Shown: positions 9,937 to 17,805 of the stretch, piece by piece
How the letters are laid out: every line of letters starts with the position of its first letter
How positions within the stretch are numbered: the stretch's first letter is position 1
Translations under genes and position numbers: made by a program
DNA from: Streptomyces sp. NBC_01197
GTDB taxonomy: Bacteria; Actinomycetota; Actinomycetes; Streptomycetales; Streptomycetaceae
DNA: 64,000 nt
Reading direction: 5' to 3'
Assembly (NCBI RefSeq): GCF_036010505.1
Contig: NZ_CP108569.1
Coordinates: forward strand, 6,420,501 to 6,484,500
Notes under the pieces: model-generated
The model's input: the letters and a program-made list of their open reading frames with translations, nothing else
Told to the model about the DNA's origin: nothing
Database searches by the model: none

Positions 9937-10881
9937 TCAGGACGGGTCGAAGAGCGCGCTCACGGATTCGCCGTTGTGGATCCGCCGCATCGCCTCGGCC
10001 AGCGCCGGGGCGATGGAGAGGACCGTGAGCTTGTCGGTGTGCTCACCGGGCGGTATCGGCACGGTGTTCGTGCAGACGATCTCCAGCACATCGGGCTGGT
10101 CCGAGAGCCGCCTGAGCGCTCCGGCGGCGAAGAGCCCGTGCGTACAGGCCACCCGGATCGACCTGGCTCCCAACTCGCGGAGCCGGTCGAGGAGTTCCAG
10201 TACGGTGCTGCCCTTGGCGATCTCGTCATCCAGCACGATGACGTCGCGCCCCGCGACCTCGCCGATGACGGAGCTGATGGCCACCCGGTCGTCGGCGAAA
10301 CGCTGTTTGGCGCCCGCCGCCACCTGTACGCCCAGCATCCGCGCGAAGGCCGCCGCCTCCTTGGCGTTGCCGAGGTCCGGCGAGACGACCGTGGTGCGCG
10401 AGACGTCGTAGCCGCGGAAGTGCGCGGCCAGCTCGCGCAGGGCGTGCAGATGGTCCACCGGCACCGAGAAGAACCCGTGCACCTGGGGCGAGTGCAGGGT
10501 CAGCGCCAGCACCCGGCTCGCCCCGGAGTTCACCAGCAGGTCGGCCACCAGCCGGCCCCCGATGGAGATCCGCGGCGCGTCCTTCTTGTCCGAACGGGCG
10601 TAGGCGTAGTGCGGCATCACCACGGTGATCCGGCCGGCCGACGCGCCACGGGCCGCGTCGCACATCAGCAGCAGCTCGACAAGGTTCTCCTGCACCGGGG
10701 TGACCAGGGGCTGGATCAGGAAGACGTCGCGTTCACGGCAGTTGGCCTGGAGCTGGACCTCCAGGCAGTCGTTGGCGAACCGGTTGACCCGCACCGGGCT
10801 CAGGGGTACGCCCAGATGCGCGGTGACCTCCTCGGCCAATTCGGGGTGGGCGCTACCGCTGAACACAGCGATGTCTCGCAC
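9937..10881 (-). CDS. Divergent ribose-phosphate diphosphokinase (PRPP synthetase) homologue
   Basis: A 314-residue two-domain protein of the PRPP synthetase family, which makes PRPP from ribose 5-phosphate and ATP. The start is the GTG at 10881 with AAGGAG 6 nt upstream. Most family blocks are recognisable (FSGSAHPELAEEVTAHLG, VFLIQPLVTPVQENLVELLLM, MPHYAYARSDKK). Key positions drift, however: the usual DLH..QIQGFF reads TLHSPQVHGFF, and the PRPP-loop DDxIDTAGT reads DDEIAKGST. It is therefore probably a second, diverged copy and not the housekeeping enzyme. Its product could still feed apt-type reactions, but activity should not be assumed. Confidence 0.8.
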   Translation of the reverse strand: MRDIAVFSGSAHPELAEEVTAHLGVPLSPVRVNRFANDCLEVQLQANCRERDVFLIQPLVTPVQENLVELLLMCDAARGASAGRITVVMPHYAYARSDKKDAPRISIGGRLVADLLVNSGASRVLALTLHSPQVHGFFSVPVDHLHALRELAAHFRGYDVSRTTVVSPDLGNAKEAAAFARMLGVQVAAGAKQRFADDRVAISSVIGEVAGRDVIVLDDEIAKGSTVLELLDRLRELGARSIRVACTHGLFAAGALRRLSDQPDVLEIVCTNTVPIPPGEHTDKLTVLSIAPALAEAMRRIHNGESVSALFDPS

Positions 10882-10918
10882 GAACCGCTCCTTGAATGGT
10901 CGAGTTCCGACGAAGCGC

Positions 10919-10980
10919 CGTCGGAGTTCCGTCGGAGTCCGTCGGAGTGTCATCGAATTTTTCCGTCGGACCGGCGTATC
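10919..10980. repeat. Cluster of CGTCGGA(GT) direct repeats upstream of the prs-like gene
   Basis: CGTCGGAGT recurs at about 10-bp spacing near 10919, 10930 and 10940, with a further CCGTCGGA at 10972-10979 and an inverted TTCCGACGAA just before (near 10905). The cluster lies in the divergent prs-like/tetR interval and could be a binding-site array or simple slippage. No function can be read from it. Confidence 0.55.
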
Positions 10981-11007
10981 GCGCCCATGCTACTGGCCGA
11001 TCTCGGT

Positions 11008-11045
11008 GAGACATGGCTGTCTCATTGTGGTTATGGTTGTCTCAT
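11008..11045 (+). promoter_or_regulatory. Predicted TetR operator/promoter for the exporter operon
   Basis: A perfect palindrome GAGACA-TGGC-TGTCTC (11008-11023) is followed by a second TGTCTCAT (11038-11045), so ATGG(C/T)TGTCTCAT recurs with a 20-bp period. GAGACA (11008-11013) lies 18 bp from TATGGT (11032-11037), a plausible -35/-10 pair. The ATG at 11044 is 6 nt beyond the -10 with no Shine-Dalgarno, so the message is predicted leaderless and the operator to cover the promoter. Confidence 0.5.
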
Positions 11046-11595
11046 GACTGTCGACCGGGACCAGGTGCTGCGCACCGCCGCCACCCTGCTCACCCGTAAG
11101 GCGACCGCCACCATGGACGAGGTCGCCAGGGCCGCCGGCATCGGCAGGGCCACCCTCCACCGGCACTTCGCCGGCCGGGACGCGCTGGTCAGGGCCCTGG
11201 AGGAGTTCGGCATCGCGGAGTTCGAGGCAGCGCTCGACGCGGCCAGGACCGACGAGGGACCGGCCGTGGAGGCGCTGCGGCGCCTGATCGCCGAGGTCCA
11301 GCCCGCCGCCGGGCTGCTCGCCTTCCTCGTCACCGAGAACGAACTCTTCGAGGGCGAAGGGGTGAACGAGGGCTGGGCCCGGCTCGACGCCCGGGTCTGC
11401 GCCCTCTTCCGGCGCGGCCAGGAGGCCGGGGAGCTCCGGATCGACCTCACCCCCGCCTGGCTGACCGAGGCGTTCTACGGGCTCATCGGCACCTGCGCCT
11501 GGGCGATACAGGACGGCCGGGTGGCGGCAAATGACTTCTCTTACATGATCGCCGAGTTGCTGCTCGGCGGCGCACAACGGAGCGTGGAGCAATGA
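11044..11595 (+). CDS. TetR-family transcriptional repressor
   Basis: A 183-residue regulator. The N-terminal helix-turn-helix (ATMDEVARAAGIGRATLHRHF, about residues 21-41, followed by AGRDALVRAL) is standard TetR. The rest is a helical ligand-binding and dimerisation domain ending near AAWAIQDGR-type helices. The start ATG at 11044 lies within an operator-like repeat and has no Shine-Dalgarno. The stop overlaps the MFS start by 4 bp, so repressor and exporter are made together. The likely role is autorepression relieved by a compound that the exporter removes. Confidence 0.9.
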   Translation: MTVDRDQVLRTAATLLTRKATATMDEVARAAGIGRATLHRHFAGRDALVRALEEFGIAEFEAALDAARTDEGPAVEALRRLIAEVQPAAGLLAFLVTENELFEGEGVNEGWARLDARVCALFRRGQEAGELRIDLTPAWLTEAFYGLIGTCAWAIQDGRVAANDFSYMIAELLLGGAQRSVEQ

Positions 11596-13121
11596 CCGGT
11601 ACCACCCGGCGGACGAACGACTCCGGGGCCACCAGCGGCCCCGGCCGCTGGCTCGCCCTCGGTGTGCTCGTACTCGCCGTGCTGCTGGTCGCGGTCGACG
11701 CGACGGTGCTCGGCCTGGCGACACCCTTCCTGAGCGAGGACCTCAAGCCGTCGGGCACCCAACTGCTGTGGATCGGCGACATCTACTCGTTCGTCATCGC
11801 GGGGCTGCTGGTCTCCATGGGCAGCCTCGGAGACCGGATCGGCCGCAAGAAACTGCTGCTCAGCGGTGCTGTCGCCTTCGGCGGGGTCTCCGTGCTGAAC
11901 GCCTACGCGAACAGCCCCGAGATGATGATCGCCGCCCGGGCGCTGCTCGGCGTCGCGGGCGCCACGCTGATGCCGTCCACCCTCGCGCTGATCCGCAACA
12001 TCTTCCACGACCCGAAGGAGCGCAGCCTCGCCGTCGGGATCTGGGGCGCGGCCGCTTCGGCCGGTACCGCGGTCGGCCCGGTGGTCGGCGGGTTCCTGCT
12101 GGAGAACTTCTGGTGGGGCTCGGTCTTCCTCATCAACCTGCCGGTGATGCTGGTGCTCGTCCTGGTCGGCATCAAGGTGCTGCCCGAGTCGCGCGACCCG
12201 CACCCCGGCCCGTGGGACCTGCCCAGTGTGGGCCTCTCACTGGTCGGCGTGATGGCCGTGGTGTACGCGGTGAAGGAGGCGGCGGCCAACGGTTTCCACT
12301 GGGACAACCTGGCGGCCGGGCTCGTCGGTGTGCTGGCCCTGCTCTGGTTCTCCCGTCGCCAGCTGACCCTGGAATCGCCGCTGCTCGACATGCGGCTCTT
12401 CCACCACCGCGGCTTCTCCGGCGCGGTCCTGGCCGATCTGCTGACCATTCTCGGCCTCTCCGGTCTGGTTTTCTTCCTCTCGCAGTTCCTCCAGCTGGTG
12501 CAGGGGCGCTCCCCGCTGGCCGCCGGGCTGATCGAACTCCCCGCCGCGGTGGGAGCGGTCGGCACCGGGCTGATGGCCGGCTACGTGGCACGCCGGGCTT
12601 CGGTCCGCAGCGCGGTGGCCGGCGGTCTGACGGCGGTCGCGGTGGCCCTCGCGGGCTGTGTGTGGGTCAGTGCCTCGACCGGTGTGGTGGGGCTGGGCCT
12701 TGCCCTGTTCTTCGGCGGGCTCGGAGCGGGCCTGGCCTTCACCGTGACCTCCGACGTCCTGCTCTCCAGCGTCCCCAAGGACCAGGCGGGCGCGGCGTCC
12801 GCCGTGTCCGAGACCGCGTACGAACTGGGTACGGCGCTGGGGATCGCCCTGCTCGGCTCCGTGGTCACCGGGATCTACCGGGGCTTCTCCATCCCGCACG
12901 GGGTCCCCGCCGACGCCGCCGTCGCGGCCCATGAGTCGCTCGGCGGCGCCGTCGAGACGGCGAAGACCCTGCCGCACGACCAGGCAACCGCGCTGATCTC
13001 CTCCGCCCAGGAGGCCTTCACGCACGGCTTCCAGGCGGCTGCCGCGGTGGGCTCCGTCGTCCTGTTCGCCACCGCGGTGACGTCGTGGTTCCTGCTCAGG
13101 GGGCAGAAGCTCGGCATGTGA
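11592..13121 (+). CDS. MFS drug exporter, DHA2 (14-helix, EmrB/QacA-like)
   Basis: A 509-residue polytopic protein with about 14 hydrophobic segments and the DHA2 motifs: an acidic helix 1 (LLVAVDATVLGLATPFL), motif A MGSLGDRIGRKKLL between helices 2 and 3, and the antiporter motif C region GTAVGPVVGGFLL in helix 5. Members are proton antiporters for cationic dyes, antiseptics or antibiotics. It is coupled to the TetR gene, the classic regulator-exporter pair. A very stable hairpin shared with the convergent acyltransferase gene follows. Confidence 0.92.
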   Translation: MTGTTRRTNDSGATSGPGRWLALGVLVLAVLLVAVDATVLGLATPFLSEDLKPSGTQLLWIGDIYSFVIAGLLVSMGSLGDRIGRKKLLLSGAVAFGGVSVLNAYANSPEMMIAARALLGVAGATLMPSTLALIRNIFHDPKERSLAVGIWGAAASAGTAVGPVVGGFLLENFWWGSVFLINLPVMLVLVLVGIKVLPESRDPHPGPWDLPSVGLSLVGVMAVVYAVKEAAANGFHWDNLAAGLVGVLALLWFSRRQLTLESPLLDMRLFHHRGFSGAVLADLLTILGLSGLVFFLSQFLQLVQGRSPLAAGLIELPAAVGAVGTGLMAGYVARRASVRSAVAGGLTAVAVALAGCVWVSASTGVVGLGLALFFGGLGAGLAFTVTSDVLLSSVPKDQAGAASAVSETAYELGTALGIALLGSVVTGIYRGFSIPHGVPADAAVAAHESLGGAVETAKTLPHDQATALISSAQEAFTHGFQAAAAVGSVVLFATAVTSWFLLRGQKLGM

Positions 13122-13178
13122 CGGAGACCGGCGCCCCTTGATACATACGGCCTGATCCAGACGGCCTGGCGCATATGG

Positions 13179-13244
13179 CCTGGTACTTACGGCGGAGGGC
13201 CACACCGGAGCGTTCCGGTGTGGCCCTCCGCCGCAAGTACCAGG
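13179..13244. terminator. Bidirectional terminator between the MFS and acyltransferase genes
   Basis: One of the longest hairpins in the window. CCTGGTACTT...GGCGGAGGGCCACACCGGA pairs with its complement around a GCGT loop, with a short AC/GC internal mismatch. It lies between two convergent genes and should stop both transcripts. Confidence 0.85.
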
Positions 13245-13253
13245 GGCGCCGGG

Positions 13254-13928
13254 TCAGGCGGCGGCCTTCGCCTTCGTGGCGTAGATGTCGACGTACTCCT
13301 GACCGGAGAGACGCATGACCTCGGCCATCACCGAGTCCGTGACCGCGCGCAGCACATAGCGGTCGCGGTCCATGCCGTCGTAGCGCGAGAACTCCATCGG
13401 CTCACCGAAGCGGACCGTGACCTTGCCGGGTCGCGGCAGGCCCGAGCCGTTCGGCTGGAGCTTGTCCGTACCGATCATCGCGAACGGCACCACGGGCGCG
13501 CCCGTCATCAGCGTGAGTCGCGCGATGCCCGTACGGCCGCGGTACAGCCGGCCGTCGGGGGAGCGGGTGCCCTCCGGGTAGATGGAGAACGCCTTGCCGT
13601 CCTCCAGCACCTGACGGCCGGTCATCAGGGCGGCGACACCGCCGCGTCCGCCGTCGCGGTCCACCGGGATCATCCCGACACCGGTGAAGAACCAGGCCAT
13701 CAGACGGCCCTTCAGGCCCTTGCCCGTGACGTACTCGTCCTTGCCGATGAAAAAGACCTGCCGCTGGAGGCAGATCGGCATGATCATCGAGTCGATGAAC
13801 GTGAGGTGATTGCCGGCGAGGATGACCGGACCCGTCCCGGGGATGTTCTCGGCGCCCTCCACCCGCGGGCGGAACATCAGACGCATGATCGGTCCGAGCA
13901 CTGCCTTGATGAGTGCGAGTCGGGACAA
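13254..13928 (-). CDS. 1-acyl-sn-glycerol-3-phosphate acyltransferase (PlsC-like)
   Basis: A 224-residue membrane-associated acyltransferase that adds the second acyl chain in phosphatidic acid synthesis or acylates a related lipid. The catalytic HX4D box is seen as NHLTFID, and the substrate-binding block as YPEGTRSPDG. I use the TTG at 13928 because CCGGAGGA stands 5 nt upstream and LSRLALIKAVLGP is the usual N-terminus of streptomycete homologues. The frame stays open 165 nt further without a site. The gene is monocistronic, with the shared terminator downstream. Confidence 0.88.
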   Translation of the reverse strand: MSRLALIKAVLGPIMRLMFRPRVEGAENIPGTGPVILAGNHLTFIDSMIMPICLQRQVFFIGKDEYVTGKGLKGRLMAWFFTGVGMIPVDRDGGRGGVAALMTGRQVLEDGKAFSIYPEGTRSPDGRLYRGRTGIARLTLMTGAPVVPFAMIGTDKLQPNGSGLPRPGKVTVRFGEPMEFSRYDGMDRDRYVLRAVTDSVMAEVMRLSGQEYVDIYATKAKAAA

Positions 13929-14153
13929 CGGTTCCTCCGGAGTCGGGGCTGGGCGGCCACGGTGAAGTATGTGCAGGTCGGTACGGTACTCGCGCGCTGT
14001 GGCAAGGCGCACATCGGGTTCACCCCATTGATGCGCCGTGTTGACGCGAGTTCGAGCCGTGTTCTGCGCTGTTCCACCCCACGTTAGGCGCAACTCCCTA
14101 CCATCGGGCCCTTCAGCGTCGGCAGGTGCGGGACATCACAGCGAGGAGTGCCC

Positions 14154-15302
14154 ATGTCACAAGACGGACAGACAGGACCCGGACGGCGCACACTGCTCGG
14201 CGCGGCGGTGCTCGGCACGGCCGCGCTTGGGCTCTCCGGTACGGCGAACGCCGCAGCGCCGGGCCCCGGCCACGGCGCCTCATACAAGGACCTGCCCGTG
14301 CCCACGGTCATCGGTCACCGCGGGACGGCGGGCTACCGCCCCGAGCACACGCTCGGTTCGTACCAGCACGCTCTCGACCTCGGCGCCGACATCATCGAGC
14401 AGGACCTGGTGCCCACCAGGGACGGGCACCTCGTCTGCCGTCATGAGAACGACATCTCCGCGACCACGGACGTCTCGGCGCACCCGCGGTTCGCGGACCG
14501 CAGGACCACGAAGTCGGTCGACGGGACGGCGGTCACCGGATGGTTCACCGAGGACTTCACCCTCGCCGAACTCCGGACGCTGCGGGCCAAGGAGCGCATT
14601 CCGGCCAATCGCCAGCACAACACGCTCTACGACGGCCGCTGGCCGGTCCCCACCTTCGAAGAGGTGCTGCGCTGGGCGGAGCAGAAGGGCCGCGAGCGCG
14701 GCCGGCCGGTCTGGCTCTACACCGAGACCAAGCACCCCACCTACTTCCGCGGGCTCGGCCTCGGTCTTGAGGAGCGCCTGGTCGCACTGTTGCGCAAGTA
14801 CGGCCGGGACCGGCGAGGTTCCCCGCAGTTCGTCCAGTCCTTCGAGCCGGGCTCCATCCAGCGCCTCGCCCGGCTCGCCGGCACCCCGGGCATCGTGCTG
14901 CTCTCCGATCCGGCGAGCCGGCCCTGGGACTTCGTGCGGTCGGGGGACCCGCGCACGGTCGCCGACCTCCAGACACCGGCGGGCCTGGAGTGGATCGCCT
15001 CCTACGCCCAGGGCATCGGCCCCACGCTCGACTCGGTCATCCCGAAGGACCAGGACGGCCGGCTCACCGAGCCGACCACCCTGGTACGGGACGCCCATGC
15101 GCAGGGCCTGCTCCTCCACCCGTACACGATGCGCAACGAGAACACCTTCCTGCCCGCGGACTTCCGGCGCGGTACGGACCCGAACGCCTACGGCGACGCC
15201 TTCGGCGCGTTCCGGGCGTACTTCGCGACGGGCATCGACGGGGTCTTCTCCGACAACGCGGACACGGCGCTGCTCGCGGCCGCCGACCACCGCGGCCGCT
15301 GA
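14154..15302 (+). CDS. Secreted glycerophosphodiester phosphodiesterase (GDPD)
   Basis: A 382-residue exported enzyme that hydrolyses glycerophosphodiesters to glycerol 3-phosphate and an alcohol, a source of phosphate and carbon. The N-terminus PGRRTLLGAAVLGTAALGLSG has a twin-arginine pair before the hydrophobic core and an ANA cleavage site, so Tat export is likely. The catalytic block IGHRGTAGYRPEHTLGSYQ with the GDPD H-R-E triad and the metal-binding DIIEQDLVPTRDG follow. The ATG at 14154 has GCGAGGAG upstream. It resembles the S. coelicolor GlpQ2 type, known for PhoP control; I did not identify a PHO box here. Confidence 0.92.
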   Translation: MSQDGQTGPGRRTLLGAAVLGTAALGLSGTANAAAPGPGHGASYKDLPVPTVIGHRGTAGYRPEHTLGSYQHALDLGADIIEQDLVPTRDGHLVCRHENDISATTDVSAHPRFADRRTTKSVDGTAVTGWFTEDFTLAELRTLRAKERIPANRQHNTLYDGRWPVPTFEEVLRWAEQKGRERGRPVWLYTETKHPTYFRGLGLGLEERLVALLRKYGRDRRGSPQFVQSFEPGSIQRLARLAGTPGIVLLSDPASRPWDFVRSGDPRTVADLQTPAGLEWIASYAQGIGPTLDSVIPKDQDGRLTEPTTLVRDAHAQGLLLHPYTMRNENTFLPADFRRGTDPNAYGDAFGAFRAYFATGIDGVFSDNADTALLAAADHRGR

Positions 15303-15377
15303 TCCCTCTCCTTCCCGTACGGGTGAGATACCGCCGCCGGGGCAACCGCGCCCGGCGGCGGCCGCGTCCCGCCCGGC

Positions 15378-15872
15378 ATGGATCTCGTCACCGAACTGAG
15401 CCCGCTGCTCGCGGCCGAGGCGGCAGCCGAAGCCGCCGCGGCCGGAGTGGACCCCGCCGATCTCGAACAGGCCGTCTGGGTAAGGCTGCTGGAACAGACC
15501 CCCGCCGAACCCCGGCGCTGGGTCCGTTCCGCCGTACGGGCCGAGGCGCGCCGGGCGCGGCGGCGGGCCAGGCGGGAACTGCCGTACGCCGTCGAGCCGT
15601 ACGCGGACCCCGAGGCCCGGCCCGAGCGCGCCGTGCTCGCCGCCGAGCGGCGCCGCGCGGTGCGGGCGGCCGTGAGCCGGACGCCCGGGCGCTGCCCCCG
15701 GCTGCTCACCGCGATGCTTTCGCCCGCAGACCCCACCTACCGGGAGATCGCAGGGGAGTTGGGTATGTCACAGGGGAGTCTTGGGCCGGTTCGTTCCCGA
15801 TGTCTTGGATGTCTGCGGAGAATGCTGACGGCGGAGGTTGCGGGCGGGGACCGATGGGGAAAGGAGCGTTAG
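15378..15872 (+). CDS. Small sigma-70-family (ECF-like) factor
   Basis: A 164-residue protein with a reduced two-domain sigma layout. Residues ~25-65 (VDPADLEQAVWVRLLE, then WVRSAVRAEARRARRR) resemble the core of sigma region 2. Residues ~115-150 (PTYREIAGELGMSQGSLGPVRSRCLGCLRRML) form a region-4 helix-turn-helix. It is shorter at the N-terminus than usual ECF factors, and no anti-sigma gene adjoins. The ATG at 15378 has only a weak ribosome site. The gene follows the GDPD by 75 bp and precedes a GNAT gene by 36 bp. Promoter targets are unknown. Confidence 0.75.
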   Translation: MDLVTELSPLLAAEAAAEAAAAGVDPADLEQAVWVRLLEQTPAEPRRWVRSAVRAEARRARRRARRELPYAVEPYADPEARPERAVLAAERRRAVRAAVSRTPGRCPRLLTAMLSPADPTYREIAGELGMSQGSLGPVRSRCLGCLRRMLTAEVAGGDRWGKER

Positions 15873-15908
15873 ACATCCGGTGAACAGGTGAGCGGGAGGC
15901 ATGCGCAC

Positions 15909-16409
15909 ATGGGCATGAGCGTGACCATCTCAGCGGCGACCGCGCAGGACGCCGAGCAGATTCTGAAACTCCAGTACCTGTGTTACCAGAGCGAGGCCGA
16001 GCTCTACGGCGACTACTCCATCGAGCCGCTCACCCAGACCCTCGACGCGCTGCGGGCCGAACTCGCCGGAGGCCACGGGCTGGTGGCGCGCCTGGGTGAC
16101 GAGGTGGTGGCCTCGGTACGCGGCGGGGTGGACGCGTCGGGCACGGCCCGGATAGCCAAGCTGATCGTCCATCCGAGGATGCAGCGGCACGGCATCGGCG
16201 GCCGGCTGCTCACCGCCATCGAGGGCAAGTTCGCGGCTGACCCGGCCGCCCGGCGCTTCCAGCTGTTCACCGGCCACCGGAGCGAGGGCAATCTGCGGTT
16301 GTACCGCAGCCACGGATACGTACCGGTCTCGACCGAGCGCACCGGCGCGGTTCCGGTGGTGACGCTGGAGAAGGAGGCCGGGGCCGGCGCGTATGTGAAG
16401 AGCGCCTGA
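15909..16409 (+). CDS. GNAT-family N-acetyltransferase
   Basis: A 166-residue acetyl-CoA-dependent acyltransferase. The fold is indicated by the central ARIAKLIVHPRMQRHGIGGRLL segment (beta4 plus motif A, with the acetyl-CoA-binding R/Q-x-x-G-x-G/A loop as RHGIGG) and the C-terminal LYRSHGY. The start is taken at the ATG 15909, 9 nt after CGGGAGG; a GTG at 15888 and an ATG at 15915 are alternatives. The substrate is unknown. Confidence 0.85.
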   Translation: MGMSVTISAATAQDAEQILKLQYLCYQSEAELYGDYSIEPLTQTLDALRAELAGGHGLVARLGDEVVASVRGGVDASGTARIAKLIVHPRMQRHGIGGRLLTAIEGKFAADPAARRFQLFTGHRSEGNLRLYRSHGYVPVSTERTGAVPVVTLEKEAGAGAYVKSA

Positions 16410-16433
16410 CCCGGGCCGTGTTGCGTGGGGGCG

Positions 16434-16847
16434 TCAGCGCCTGGCGGCCCTGCGCAGCCACAGCATGCCCAGCACCGGAAGGATCACCGGGATGAAGAGG
16501 TAGCCCATCCCGTAGTCCGACCAGACCGTGGCGTCCGGGAACGAGCCGGGAGAGGCCAGCGTCCAGCTGCCGACGACCAGGACGAAGACCAGCTCGGCGG
16601 CGCAGCACACCAGCGCCGCCCGGCGGGCCTTCTCACCGCCGCGCACCAGCGAGTAGGTGATGAAGCCGTACACCAGGGCCGCCACGGCCGACAGCGAGTA
16701 GGCCAGCGGCGCCTTCCCGAAGTCCATGATCATCTGGACGACCGAGCGGGAGGCCGCCGCGACCGTGAACACCCCGTAGAACCAGACGAGTACCCGGCCG
16801 GGACCGGTGCCCAGCTCGTACCGGGGCTTCTCCTCAGCTGTGGTCAT
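16434..16847 (-). CDS. Conserved four-helix membrane protein
   Basis: 137 residues with four hydrophobic segments (starting at VLVWFYGVFTVAA, LAYSLSAVAALVYGF, AALVCCAAELVFVLV and GYLFIPVILPVLGML) and basic ends. I do not recognise a function. It starts at the ATG 16847, 2 bp after the stop of a similar small membrane gene on the same strand, so the two form an operon and may form a complex. Confidence 0.75.
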   Translation of the reverse strand: MTTAEEKPRYELGTGPGRVLVWFYGVFTVAAASRSVVQMIMDFGKAPLAYSLSAVAALVYGFITYSLVRGGEKARRAALVCCAAELVFVLVVGSWTLASPGSFPDATVWSDYGMGYLFIPVILPVLGMLWLRRAARR

Positions 16848-16849
16848 CG

Positions 16850-17209
16850 TCAGTTTCCCCAGATGTCGTAGAGCCGGACTTCCAGCACGGCCAGGACCAC
16901 CGCGCCCGCGACGACCGTCACCGATCCCCAGCGGGTCCGCTCGGTCAGCGAGAGGAACCCGGCGGCGGGCACAGCGGCGAAGGCGCCGATCAAGTACGCG
17001 ATGAAGATCGCCTTGCCCTGCTCGGGCTGCTCGCCGCGGGCCAGCTGCACGATGCCGATCACCAGCTGCGCCAGGGCCAGGACCGAGACGACGGCCATAC
17101 CGATGAAGTGCCAGTCCTTCGTGGGCTGGTCCCGGTAGGCGGCGTAACCGCACCAGGCGGCGAGGGCGAGCGCGGCCACGATGACCGCGACCGTCAGGGC
17201 GAAAAGCAT
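16850..17209 (-). CDS. Conserved four-helix membrane protein
   Basis: 119 residues with four predicted helices (LFALTVAVIVAALALA, IGMAVVSVLALAQLV, FIAYLIGAFAAVPAAG, VTVVAGAVVLAVLEV). Function not recognised. A minus-strand TAATAC (complement of 17220-17225) lies 10 nt upstream of the ATG with no Shine-Dalgarno, so the transcript may have an almost absent 5' leader. Coupled to the following membrane-protein gene. Confidence 0.75.
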   Translation of the reverse strand: MLFALTVAVIVAALALAAWCGYAAYRDQPTKDWHFIGMAVVSVLALAQLVIGIVQLARGEQPEQGKAIFIAYLIGAFAAVPAAGFLSLTERTRWGSVTVVAGAVVLAVLEVRLYDIWGN

Positions 17210-17525
17210 GGAGCTGAGGGTATTACGGCGCGGAGCGCCCCCCGCGCGCGGCCCCGGGGCGGAACTCGGCCGCTCGCCCCCGTGGTCGCGGGACCCTCCC
17301 CGCGCGGCCCCGGCGCCCGGCCGCGATCAAGCTCGTGGCCTTGGCCACAGCGCAGACCCCCCGCGGTCCGTGCGCGCCAACCGCCCGCGCTCCGCTCCGT
17401 ACGGTGTCGCCGCAGGTCGGAACCGTTTCGCGGGTGGCGGGCGGCTGTCCCGCAGTACGTCCACGGCCGTCCGTTATACGGACAAGCGTGCCCGGGTCAT
17501 CCTCACTTCTGCTTTACTTGCCCGC
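17210..17525. other. Long GC-rich control region upstream of the met leader, with inverted repeat
   Basis: No convincing gene in 316 bp. It holds the divergent TAATAC promoter of the membrane-protein pair and, near the right end, a perfect inverted repeat GTCCGT-TAT-ACGGAC (17469-17483) 43 bp before the leader-peptide ATG. That repeat is the best candidate operator for metNIQ. TTTACT (17513-17518) may be the -10 element for a leaderless leader-peptide mRNA. Confidence 0.5.
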
Positions 17526-17612
17526 ATGACCACGACGAGCAGCCGCACCCTTGCGACCGAGGCGATCAGCACGCCCGGTGCTCGTTGTATGTGTCGAATG
17601 CGCGCCTTCTGA
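17526..17612 (+). CDS. Putative Cys/Met-rich leader peptide of metNIQ
   Basis: A 28-codon reading frame ends ARCMCRMRAF and then TGA, packing two Cys and two Met codons into five consecutive sense codons just before the stop. It is followed at once by GC-rich sequence that can form alternative stems, and 193 bp later by metN. This is the architecture of a translation-sensing attenuator responding to charged tRNA-Cys or tRNA-Met. The ATG has no Shine-Dalgarno and lies 7 nt after a possible -10, so it may be leaderless. Whether it is translated is an inference. Confidence 0.5.
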   Translation: MTTTSSRTLATEAISTPGARCMCRMRAF

Positions 17613-17613
17613 G

Positions 17614-17660
17614 GGTCCCTGCCCGCGCCCCGAAGCGGGACCGAGAGCCGGGCCGCCCGC
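17614..17660 (+). promoter_or_regulatory. Competing stems after the leader peptide (possible attenuator)
   Basis: GGTCCC (17614-17619) can pair with GGGACC (17637-17642). GCGGG (17635-17639), which overlaps the second arm, can instead pair with CCCGC (17656-17660). The two structures exclude each other and begin 2 nt after the leader-peptide stop. The stems are short, so this is a hypothesis. Confidence 0.35.
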
Positions 17661-17805
17661 CTCCGCACCATCGCGGACACGGCAGCCGCCCGGTCACGCG
17701 CACGAAAGCCTTCCGGTCACCACCGTTACGGCCGTGCCGCGCTTCCAGATGAATGCCCCGTGCCGGCGGACTCCGCGCCGCGCACTCGACAGTGACGGAA
17801 AATCT

